Of a stretch of 31,176 nucleotides of DNA, positions 16,101 to 22,396 are shown piece after piece (positions within the stretch are counted from its first letter, which is position 1; each line of letters begins with the position of its first letter). The stretch comes from Clostridia bacterium. GTDB taxonomy: Bacteria > Bacillota > Clostridia > Oscillospirales > CAG-272. The translations under genes were made by a program, and so were the position numbers. The notes under the pieces were generated by a model. It did no database searches. It saw nothing but the letters and a program-made list of their open reading frames with translations, and had not been told where the DNA came from. The stretch spans positions 1 to 31,176 of the forward strand of contig CAAGGQ010000235.1 of assembly GCA_900769475.1 (NCBI GenBank), in the 5' to 3' direction.

Positions 16101-16719
16101 TACTTGATTTATCTGTCCGACGGAAATCGTAGGTCACATTAATAAGGGAAAGATTTTGAATGGTAGCATTTCCACCAACGCGGCCAAAGAAGCCCTTATT
16201 CCAGCTACCAACGAGCATTTTGTAGTTGGAAATCACGTGGCCCTGACCGTTAAAATTACCCTTGAAGATGATGTCGCCGTGGATTGCATCCCAAGTAACG
16301 CCATTCAAATCCACGTCAACGTCCAAATAAATGGTAACGCCTTCAAACGTGTCCAAACCATCTGCACCGTTTGCGTTATAGTCAGCAGCTCTGTACTTTA
16401 CCCAACCAAACAACTGTTCTGCAGTAGTAATATGGATTTCAGTAGCATCGGTTTTACGGATATCTTCCCAGAATTTCTTATCAGGACCCTTGGAAGAATC
16501 GTACTTTAGTGCACCGGATCCCAATGCTGTTCCAAATTGGGTTTCATCCGCGCCCGCACCAACAGCGCCAACAGCGCCGATCACGCCAGCTGCGATGCTT
16601 TGTGCGTTTGCAACATTGTTTCCGCTCATTACCAGCTTTGCGCCTTCAGCCGCGCCAACGGGTACCAGCATGGAAAGAACCATTGCAAACAAAAGAATGA
16701 TTATTGTCAGTTTTTTCAT
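13177..16719 (-). CDS. Secreted GLUG-repeat beta-helix protein (cassette B)
   Basis: 1180-residue exported protein. Signal peptide: MKKLTIIILLFAMVLSMLVP, with probable cleavage after VGAAEG. The N-terminal domain contains GADETQF, SSKGPDKKFW, EIHITTAEQLFGWVKYR and FEGVTIYLDVDVDLNG. About 13 GLUG-like repeats follow (about residues 150-820; pattern GGLIG...I.NC.V.G.V, spacing about 40-50), implying a right-handed beta-helix with an Asn-Cys ladder. The C-terminal third (from about 860) has LGYQIKWNKDETYDLRY and a final jelly-roll-like segment with EEEGWYDAYFYLRLK and HYRDIYFVK, similar in layout to carbohydrate-binding modules. No LPxTG, dockerin or SLH segment is visible. The start ATG 16719 follows AGAAAGGA. 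A longer frame to 16830 overlaps the peptide gene and is rejected. Clear paralogue of 17303-20509. Confidence 0.9.
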   Translation of the reverse strand: MKKLTIIILLFAMVLSMLVPVGAAEGAKLVMSGNNVANAQSIAAGVIGAVGAVGAGADETQFGTALGSGALKYDSSKGPDKKFWEDIRKTDATEIHITTAEQLFGWVKYRAADYNANGADGLDTFEGVTIYLDVDVDLNGVTWDAIHGDIIFKGNFNGQGHVISNYKMLVGSWNKGFFGRVGGNATIQNLSLINVTYDFRRTDKSSNLNNLGVLVSTAEPGEGNTLTIKNVYVSAAMSLTNDGVNKDKTNYDIGGLIGVATTGSVILENCKFKGSIVDTANTKGVIAQKVGGLIGTVNAGMSVTMKNCEVDATLNVGGTRVGGLIGYSLSKNAITIQNCLVAGSVQSRVTSGSAFVGGLIGDAAEASTTYIVENTKGAATVETAGESTYAGGFFGQLRAKTATIDQCTFEGTVKTWTRCGGFSGYLQGTDKFTISNSSVNAVLITGEGLVGGIAANVNSNTADIEIVNCSVAGEIQAPTNGAGGGYAAGGILCRIYNTSSKPIDVKIANCSVSMDIDSDNEAGGGIIGIIRTDASVIVNDLTVEKCKYTGTLKSKSRVAGMIGAVGNLTGDFVLDGCSFAGTVDTTGAYGAGLVGLLDGAVAGDLIIDECSVAGTIKCKGSAGGLIGAIAKKITGTTTVDNCEVSATIISTSAHNGGFFGNIGASTHGGGLTTVTNCEFSGYIEGTSNTGAYYGFISGSSKNDYAFKNCVSSGAVQGLRGSGGFLGYFSCKNITMENIRVTGNLNLDADDGKNAGNNSVGGVIGRFAGLNHATLKNVVFSGTLNTTIAPAGNAATNAANVGGLIGYVAAASSVVELEDCRVNGALHFAEFGNHAFVNNKGMAIFIGGAAVSTSARVNVIYGQNVNYNLKALANATGHDVTLVGEGVPSMGNTAVLGYQIKWNKDETYDLRYIMGMKDVYDSIGVQAEIRYNFGEGVNVRYENVKVENVYKEVVDGESNTYRAADFAMDYLYTLTITNIPKEYAVHAGDLQVALIPYGISNGVTEFGVTTVQGDMGGFVELEDSDFDKEKPEAIDNALIHIYAGDYNVEETVSPATATATEVSGGKNVRHWYTNANTVLLYNFTVEEEGWYDAYFYLRLKNESVRSNQIVISNGETTETFTLFYVATSTHTGLKDSTNGTYLSEAFEIYLTPGDYTLTILPGWTGGASSGSLHYRDIYFVK

Positions 16720-16762
16720 GATTGTGTAAATTCCTTTCTGAATTTTGTTTTTTTGGAGTGTT

Positions 16763-16906
16763 TTACCAGTGAATGATCCCGCCACCTCCAAAGTCGCCGG
16801 GGGTATCGTCATTCTTGTCGAATCCGACATAATCAGACGTAGTCAAAATGTCTTCCTCGGATACCTCAATCCGCTGGCAAAGGGGTGCTTCGTATTTTTT
16901 TCTCAA
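16763..16906 (-). CDS. Short EDILTTS peptide B (TTG start)
   Basis: 47-residue peptide, 43 nt before the GLUG-repeat gene on the same strand. It begins MRKKYEAPLCQRIEVSEED, continues ILTTSDYVGFDKND, and ends GDFGGGGIIHW. TTG 16906 is the only plausible start: an in-frame TAG lies two codons upstream, and AAAGGAG is 9 nt before it. Its reality is supported by close matching to peptide A at 20547-20687 (YE-x-P, EDILTTS, Y-[VI]-GFDKND, GDF, GG-[VI]-I-x-W), including the same position before a paralogous gene. No signal peptide. The function is unknown. It could be a precursor peptide, an export or assembly partner of the GLUG protein, or a regulator. Confidence 0.8.
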   Translation of the reverse strand: MRKKYEAPLCQRIEVSEEDILTTSDYVGFDKNDDTPGDFGGGGIIHW

Positions 16907-17302
16907 GCACTACAACTCCTTTCTTTCTTGGCTTTCCAAGCAGCTTGGATTCCCGTTTTTTTGCAATTTCTCATTTTGCTCTTTTGCATCAACCTTCAAG
17001 CCCAACAATCTCGCAGGTCATATCCAAAAAAACCTTGGGGAACAAAAAACTGCAAAATGGCACAGAAACTCCCAAACCGTTAGATACACATATTATATAC
17101 AAAAACGCGAAAAAAGACTATCATATTTCAACACTAAAGTGCTATAAAACAAACCTGTTTTGTTTTGTTTTGACACTCATGACAAAAGCAAAACATTCGA
17201 TTTGTTCACATTGCACAAGCCGTGCTTTTCGGGGAGAACAAAGCGACTTTGGATACTAAAAAAGGGCGGCGTCACAAGGACGCCGCCCAAGAGATTTTTG
17301 AA
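16907..17302 (-). other. Leader region of cassette B and end of cassette A
   Basis: No convincing gene in about 400 nt, which is strongly A/T-rich. On the minus strand it holds the cassette A terminator (17258-17288), a TATAAT (17097-17092) with no good -35 box, and then about 185 nt of leader to the peptide B start. The leader contains a small TCCAAG-CAG-CTTGGA hairpin (16938-16952). The long untranslated leader could carry regulation, but no known riboswitch motif was recognised. Confidence 0.5.
17258..17288 (-). terminator. Terminator of cassette A
   Basis: On the minus strand a 10-bp stem GGGCGGCGTC with GACGCCGCCC, 5-nt loop, then TTTTTT. Confidence 0.9.
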
Positions 17303-20300
17303 TTATTCCTCAACTACCTCTGCCAGGTAAATGTTACGCAGATGGAAGTTGCTGCCCATGCGGGAGTCGATACCAAAGGTAATGGTGTGCTCGCCAGCCT
17401 CCAGGTAAACCGAAAGTCCGGTCATATAAGAGCCAGCAGACGCGGTCTTGATGGCGCCTACGCCCTCAAGATCAAAGTGCAGATAGTAAGCATCTGCTCC
17501 ACCCTTCCAGTCAATCATCATCATTGCTTTGCGGGAGTTGGTTTCCTTCTCGCCATCAGCCTTCATACGCATGTCGATGCAGAGATCGTACCAACCGGTC
17601 TTCTCAACCTCAAAGGAGTAGGTCAGGTTGCGGAACAGCTCGGTATAAGAACCGACCTTGTTGCCATCCATGTAGTAGTGTCTGGGGATCTCCAGATCGC
17701 CGGTAGCGTAATCAGAGCCCTCAAGGCACTCACTCATGCCGGCAGTGGTAGAAGCAGTACCGTCGGAGATATTGGTATCGAAATCAGCACAACTGATAAC
17801 GATCGCATTCTCAGCGGTGTACTTAGCATCCAGCTCGGTAGCAAAGTTATCGAGTTTGAATTCCGTATTAGCCGCAGCGGTGTTGATCAGTTCGCGGCCG
17901 TGTACGGCATAGCCGCCCTTGGTCCAGATAACCTCGCCCTCCTCGGTCTCGGTTGCACCAAAAGTGGTGAGCAAAACCTGCAGGGTCTTATCGGCTACGT
18001 TGAACTTTTCGGGAACGTTCTTGATCACAACGGTGTAGAGGTAATCAAACAGATAATCGCTTGCCGCATAAACGTTGCCCTCGCTATCCTGAACAGAGGC
18101 GTAAACCGTTTCAACGTAGCAGGTAACGTATTTTTCATCAAACACTTCGCCGTCAACAAAGCGGATGTTTGCGCGAACACCAACACCGTCAAAGATATCA
18201 TTCATACCAACAACATAACGAATATCGTAGGTGCCGTTGCCGTTATCCTTGGTCTGGTAACCAATGACGTTGGTGTCCAGAGGAGCGGCTGCCGCGGTGA
18301 CTACAACGTCAACGTCGGTACCCTCAGCCTTGGTTGCATCGTAGGTGTTGTTGTTTCCGTAGAAAGCGTTTGCGGCGGGAGTACCGTCTGCATTGAGTGC
18401 CACACCGGCAACCAGCATAGCCGCGGTGTGCTTCTCCTTTGCAGAGGTCACGGTATCCAGGTTCTCAAAGCTCATTGCGCCAAGAACCGCATTGTTATTG
18501 AGGTAAGCCTTGGTTCCTGCCATCAAGAAGCCAACTGCACCGGCATAGCATACGCCGCTGGGCTGGAAGTCGGGAGTAGCTTCGTCAATGGGAGTCGCAT
18601 TGAAGCTGAAGTTTGCAGTACCGTTAAAGGTATTGCGGCTCAAGCTCAAAGTGCTATTCTTGATAGCGCCAACGAATACGCCTGCACCGTTGGGGAAATC
18701 CGAATAAGTGTAAGCATCGGCAATAACGTTTCCGGCTTCGTCCTTCACTGCGCTTCTGGACTGCTTGGTAGATACTGCGAAGTCGAGATCCGCGCTTACG
18801 GTACAGTCGGAGATAGTAGCAGTGCTACCCTTCTTAGCATAACCGATGATACCGCCGGAGGGAGCCGCACCGGACAGCTTGCCGGTAACGTTACAGTTGG
18901 AGATGTTAATATCTTTATAGGATGCATTCGAATCGGCCAAATAGCCCAGCACACCGCCAACAATGACCTCTCCCGCATCGATATCCATGCTCACGTCACA
19001 ATCACGGATAGTGATGTTGATTGCCTTACGAGAGCCATCTACCGACTTCGTAGTATAAACACGGCAGAAAATACCTGCGCACGCATAGTAGAGATCCTGA
19101 TTTGCCTCGGGCGCGTGGATCTTACCGGCAACCTTACAGTTGGTGATCTTTACGTCACCTTCCTGGTTGTTACCGTTGGTGTAAATACCGGAAGCAAGAC
19201 CGAGTCTTGCGTAGAGTTGAACATCGATATCGCAGTTCGTTACCGTGATGCTACCTGCTGCGTTCGGAACAGCCAGAACGCCGCTGCAACGGGTGGTAGC
19301 GGTAACCTCACCCTTCACGGTGCAGTTGGTGATCTCCAACGCCTTCGGACCACAGTTACCAATCACACCAGCGGCTACGCGGATATCCATAGTATCTGCA
19401 TTCACATTTTTCACGGAAGCATCTACCGCACTGTTGTGGATCTTAAGAAGAGTCGTGCCAGTAATATTGCCAATCATACCGCCGATATTGGTGGTGGCAT
19501 TTTTCCCTTCCGCAGCGGTTGCATTGGAATAAATGTCACCGGTTACCAAGCTGTTCTCGATGGTAATCGTTGCGGAAGAGGTGGAAGCACCGATCAAACC
19601 GCCAACGCCCGCTCCACCAACATTGATATCAGCATTCACTTCGCAGTTGGTGATCTGAACAGTAGTAGCACCGCTGATGGCACCAATCAAGCCGCCAACG
19701 GAGTTCATAACCTTTTTGTCCGCATTGTTCACATCGGAAATCGTGCCCTCGAATTTACAGTTATCCATAATCAAGGTGCCGCCAGTAGTTGCGGAACTAA
19801 CAATACCTGCTATATTGGTGGTCTTGTTACTCTTGTGTCCGGAAGTAGCAAGAAAAATATCACAATTGGAGTAGATGTTAGACACAGTAACGGTATTGCC
19901 GGCACCCGGCTTTACGTTTGCAATGACAGCCGCAACATCGCTTTCATTATCAGTATTGCCACGCTTGATGGTAATCGTACCATCGATAAGAGAAACATTC
20001 TTTACAGTGGCATTGTTGGTTAGAACACCAAAGAAGGACTTACTGCCGGAGGAAGGAGTCATTTTCCAGTTAGAGATCACGTGGCCCTGACCGTCAAAGG
20101 TTCCCTTGAACAAACAAGAGCCGTTCAAGTTAACCCAAACCAATCCAGCCAAATCCACGTCCACATCCAAGTAAATCGTAACACCCTCAAAGGAATCGTA
20201 GGCAGTGGTGCTAGCCTTATACTGTGCTTCTCTGTACTTAATCCAACCGTACAACTGCTCCGCAGTAGTAATGTGGATCTCGGTCAAACCTTTTGCACGA

Positions 20301-20509
20301 GCATTGGTCCAGAAAGCGGTGTCAGGCCCCTTGCTACTACGATACAAAACGTAGTCTTCATCCAATTCGGTTCTGAACTTACTCTCATCCGCGCCGGGAT
20401 TTACGGCACCGATGGTTACGTTGTTTTCTTCTGCCGATACAACGATCCCCATGGAAAGGGTGGAGATCAGCATCGCGCAAAGAAGAAGGATCGATACTAA
20501 TTTTTTCAT
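17303..20509 (-). CDS. Secreted GLUG-repeat beta-helix protein (cassette A)
   Basis: 1068-residue exported protein and paralogue of the protein at 13177-16719. Signal peptide MKKLVSILLLCAMLISTLSM with likely cleavage near VVSAEE. The N-terminal domain shares GADESKF, SSKGPDTAFW, EIHITTAEQLYGWIKYR, FEGVTIYLDVDVDLAG and FDGQGHVISNWKM with its paralogue. GLUG-like repeats fill about residues 150-680 (GGLIGAISG, GGLIGAST, GGMIGNITG; NC.V.G.V pattern). The C-terminal part has IGYQTKDNGNGTYDIRYVVG, a charged middle, and a jelly-roll-like end (EKTGWYDLCIDMRMK, LEAGEHTITFGIDS, FHLRNIYLAEV). Cell-wall anchors are not visible. It is expected to be released or held by non-covalent binding, perhaps to glycans through the C-terminal module (inference). 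AAAGGA precedes ATG 20509. Confidence 0.9.
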   Translation of the reverse strand: MKKLVSILLLCAMLISTLSMGIVVSAEENNVTIGAVNPGADESKFRTELDEDYVLYRSSKGPDTAFWTNARAKGLTEIHITTAEQLYGWIKYREAQYKASTTAYDSFEGVTIYLDVDVDLAGLVWVNLNGSCLFKGTFDGQGHVISNWKMTPSSGSKSFFGVLTNNATVKNVSLIDGTITIKRGNTDNESDVAAVIANVKPGAGNTVTVSNIYSNCDIFLATSGHKSNKTTNIAGIVSSATTGGTLIMDNCKFEGTISDVNNADKKVMNSVGGLIGAISGATTVQITNCEVNADINVGGAGVGGLIGASTSSATITIENSLVTGDIYSNATAAEGKNATTNIGGMIGNITGTTLLKIHNSAVDASVKNVNADTMDIRVAAGVIGNCGPKALEITNCTVKGEVTATTRCSGVLAVPNAAGSITVTNCDIDVQLYARLGLASGIYTNGNNQEGDVKITNCKVAGKIHAPEANQDLYYACAGIFCRVYTTKSVDGSRKAINITIRDCDVSMDIDAGEVIVGGVLGYLADSNASYKDINISNCNVTGKLSGAAPSGGIIGYAKKGSTATISDCTVSADLDFAVSTKQSRSAVKDEAGNVIADAYTYSDFPNGAGVFVGAIKNSTLSLSRNTFNGTANFSFNATPIDEATPDFQPSGVCYAGAVGFLMAGTKAYLNNNAVLGAMSFENLDTVTSAKEKHTAAMLVAGVALNADGTPAANAFYGNNNTYDATKAEGTDVDVVVTAAAAPLDTNVIGYQTKDNGNGTYDIRYVVGMNDIFDGVGVRANIRFVDGEVFDEKYVTCYVETVYASVQDSEGNVYAASDYLFDYLYTVVIKNVPEKFNVADKTLQVLLTTFGATETEEGEVIWTKGGYAVHGRELINTAAANTEFKLDNFATELDAKYTAENAIVISCADFDTNISDGTASTTAGMSECLEGSDYATGDLEIPRHYYMDGNKVGSYTELFRNLTYSFEVEKTGWYDLCIDMRMKADGEKETNSRKAMMMIDWKGGADAYYLHFDLEGVGAIKTASAGSYMTGLSVYLEAGEHTITFGIDSRMGSNFHLRNIYLAEVVEE

Positions 20510-20546
20510 GATGGTTATTTCCTTTCTGATTTTTTGGGGAATCGTT

Positions 20547-20687
20547 TTACCACTGGATCACTCCGCCGTCCTCAAAGTCGCCGGTGCCGTCATTTTTGTC
20601 GAAACCAATGTACCAAGAGGTAGTCAAAATGTCTTCGTCGGAGATCCACACCGTCTGAAATACAGGGGATTCATATTGCTTTTTCAT
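20547..20687 (-). CDS. Short EDILTTS peptide A
   Basis: 46-residue peptide, 37 nt before the GLUG-repeat gene. It begins MKKQYESPVFQTVWISDED, continues ILTTSWYIGFDKND, and ends GDFEDGGVIQW. ATG 20687 is preceded by AAAGGAAGGA. A longer open frame reaching 20918 has no ribosome-binding site and an unlikely composition, so the short form is chosen. Acidic and glycine-rich C-terminal half, basic first residues, no signal peptide or membrane segment. Short proteins beginning K-x-YE-x-P with an acidic-IxTxS motif occur widely in Clostridia as uncharacterised proteins (general recollection, not checked here). See peptide B for the conserved positions. Confidence 0.82.
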   Translation of the reverse strand: MKKQYESPVFQTVWISDEDILTTSWYIGFDKNDGTGDFEDGGVIQW

Positions 20688-21055
20688 ACTGCTTCCTTCC
20701 TTTCTAAAAAATTTGTCACGTGCCTGAATTTTTCCAAAGTTCAAGCCATATACACAGTTATTATACCGAAAAAACAACCTTGTGAATATCAAAAAACAAC
20801 ACAGAAACACAGGAAAACAAACTTTTTTTGTTTTTCTTTCACAAGGCAAAAAAGAGTGAAAAAACGCCTTTGAGCAGGTTGCCCAAAAACGGGGTTTTCT
20901 TTTGGATAAAACATCCAAATGGCGCTAAGACAAAGCTTTTTTGGCGTCGACGCCGAATTTCGAAATGTTTTCCCCGGGTGGTTCTTGACTTTTCGGGGAA
21001 AATATGATAGAATAAGATGTTAAAGTATGCATTCTTGTGATTTGGAGGTGAAAAC
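20688..21055. other. Divergent intergenic region between peptide A and the DUF512 gene
   Basis: About 370 nt without a convincing gene. The minus strand has TATAAT (20765-20760) with a weak TTCACA 15 nt upstream, giving a leader of about 70 nt for peptide A. The plus strand has the DUF512 operon promoter (20985-21013). A 12-bp palindrome, GGCGTCGACGCC (20943-20954), lies between them and could be an operator, but nothing else supports that. Confidence 0.5.
20985..21013 (+). promoter_or_regulatory. Promoter of the DUF512-der operon
   Basis: TTGACT (20985-20990), 17-nt spacer, TAGAAT (21008-21013). Confidence 0.65.
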
Positions 21056-22372
21056 ATGGTCAAAATACAATCGGTGCTTCCTAAAAGTCTTGCCGAACAC
21101 GCAGGACTCCTTGCCGGGGATGTGCTATTGGAGATCAACGGTCACACCATCCGGGACGTGCTGGACTACCGTTTTTATCTCACGGATACGCGGGTGCAGT
21201 TGAGCCTGTGCCGCAACGGTGCGCCCTTTGCCACCGAAATCCGCAAGGGGGAGTACGACGATATCGGTCTGGAATTTGAAACGCCCTTGATGGACAAAAA
21301 GCATTCCTGTGCCAACCGCTGTGTGTTTTGCTTTATCGACCAGCTGCCAAAGGGCATGCGCTCCTCCCTGTACTTTAAGGATGACGACGATCGCCTCTCC
21401 TTCCTCCACGGGAACTACGTGACCCTGACGAACCTGAAGGACGAGGACGTGGACCGACTCATTGCCATGCACATCTCCCCCGTCAACGTTTCGGTGCACA
21501 CCACCAACCCCGAGCTACGGGTCAAAATGATGAAAAACAAGCGTGCCGGCGAGGTGCTCTCCTATCTGCGACGTCTGGCCGACGCGGGAATTGCACTTTG
21601 CACCCAGATCGTTCTCTGCAAAGGCTTGAACGACGGTGCCGAGCTGGAACGCTCCATGCACGACCTGCTTTCCTACTTCCCCGCCCTGCGCTCCTGTGCC
21701 ATTGTGCCCGTGGGATTGACCCGCCATCGAGAAGGGCTCTACCCGCTGGAAGCCTTTTCTCCCGCGGATTGTGCCGCGATCATTGCCCAGGTCAACGCCT
21801 TTGGAGAGGCCTGCCTGCGCACCTACGGAACCCGTATCTTCTATTGCTCGGACGAGTTCTACCTCCGTGCGGGGCTCCCCCTGCCCTCGGAGGACTACTA
21901 CGAGGACTATTCCCAGATCGAAAACGGCGTGGGAATGCTCACCTCCCTGCAATCGGAATTTGATTTTGAACTCACCTATCTGGAGGATGATCTTCCCGAT
22001 TTTCATGCTTCCCGCAAGGTTTCGGTGATCACCGGCGTTGCCGCCTACGATTCTATGGTGACCCTGTGCCGGCGATTGGAGGAACGGGTCCCCGGGCTTT
22101 CCGTGGACGTCCACAGGATCGTCAATCATTTCTTTGGCGAGTCGGTCACCGTGGCCGGACTTTTGACCGGGCAAGACGTCCTGGACCAGCTGCAAGGAAA
22201 GGCACTGGGGGACGAGCTTCTCTTCCCCGCCGTCATGCTCAAGGCCGACGAAGAGATCTTTCTGGACGATACAACCCCTGCACAACTTTCTGCCGCCCTG
22301 GGCGGTCTTCCCCTGCGCGCCGTAAAAAACGACGGTGCCGAGCTGATCCGAGCCCTCTTGGGCGTTCAATAA
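21056..22372 (+). CDS. DUF512 radical-SAM-like protein with PDZ-type N-terminus
   Basis: 438-residue cytosolic protein. Residues 1-60 form a PDZ-like domain (KSLAEHAGLLAGDVLLEING). A radical-SAM-type cluster motif follows in CANRCVFCFID, with Cys85, Cys89 and Cys92 in the CxxxCxxC arrangement. LSFLHGNYVTLTN, ISPVNVSVHTTNPELR and QIVLCKGLND are typical of this family, and the C-terminal half is the DUF512 domain. It likely binds a 4Fe-4S cluster and SAM. The reaction is not established. ATG 21056 has GGAGG 7 nt upstream. Location right before der is a conserved Clostridia arrangement, which suggests a role near ribosome maturation or translation (inference). Confidence 0.92.
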   Translation: MVKIQSVLPKSLAEHAGLLAGDVLLEINGHTIRDVLDYRFYLTDTRVQLSLCRNGAPFATEIRKGEYDDIGLEFETPLMDKKHSCANRCVFCFIDQLPKGMRSSLYFKDDDDRLSFLHGNYVTLTNLKDEDVDRLIAMHISPVNVSVHTTNPELRVKMMKNKRAGEVLSYLRRLADAGIALCTQIVLCKGLNDGAELERSMHDLLSYFPALRSCAIVPVGLTRHREGLYPLEAFSPADCAAIIAQVNAFGEACLRTYGTRIFYCSDEFYLRAGLPLPSEDYYEDYSQIENGVGMLTSLQSEFDFELTYLEDDLPDFHASRKVSVITGVAAYDSMVTLCRRLEERVPGLSVDVHRIVNHFFGESVTVAGLLTGQDVLDQLQGKALGDELLFPAVMLKADEEIFLDDTTPAQLSAALGGLPLRAVKNDGAELIRALLGVQ

Positions 22373-22396
22373 CCCTCATCCAAGAAAGGAACCACC

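Larger units (their letters stand above)
13177..20687 (-). repeat. Tandem duplication of a peptide + GLUG-protein cassette
   Basis: Copy A is 17303-20687 and copy B is 13177-16906. The order in each is short peptide, about 40-nt gap, large secreted protein. Similarity covers both genes and the non-coding junction: the minus strand reads CAGAAAGGAA before both large-gene starts, followed by nearly the same bases up to ATGAAAAAA. Copies are strongly diverged in the repeat region and closest in the peptides and the N-terminal domains. This is an old duplication, judged by reading the translations side by side. Confidence 0.85.

Noticed and set aside
16720..16830. N-terminal extension of the cassette B GLUG protein
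   Set aside because: It would place a signal peptide internally and overlap the peptide gene; ATG 16719 has an SD and matches the paralogue start.
16903..16974. 23-residue minus-strand ORF (MRNCKKTG...) whose TGA overlaps the TTG start of peptide B
   Set aside because: The TTGA overlap is attractive for translational coupling, but there is no convincing ribosome-binding site and no counterpart before peptide A.
17222..20023. Plus-strand open frame of 933 codons antisense to the cassette A GLUG gene
   Set aside because: No ribosome-binding site or promoter, Asn/Ser/Ile/Gly/Val-rich text mirroring the repeat codons of the opposite strand, no family motif. It is a shadow of the repeat gene.
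20547..20687. Double-glycine bacteriocin-type leader in the short peptides
   Set aside because: The GG lies four residues from the end instead of after an N-terminal leader, and no C39 peptidase domain is present in the exporter.
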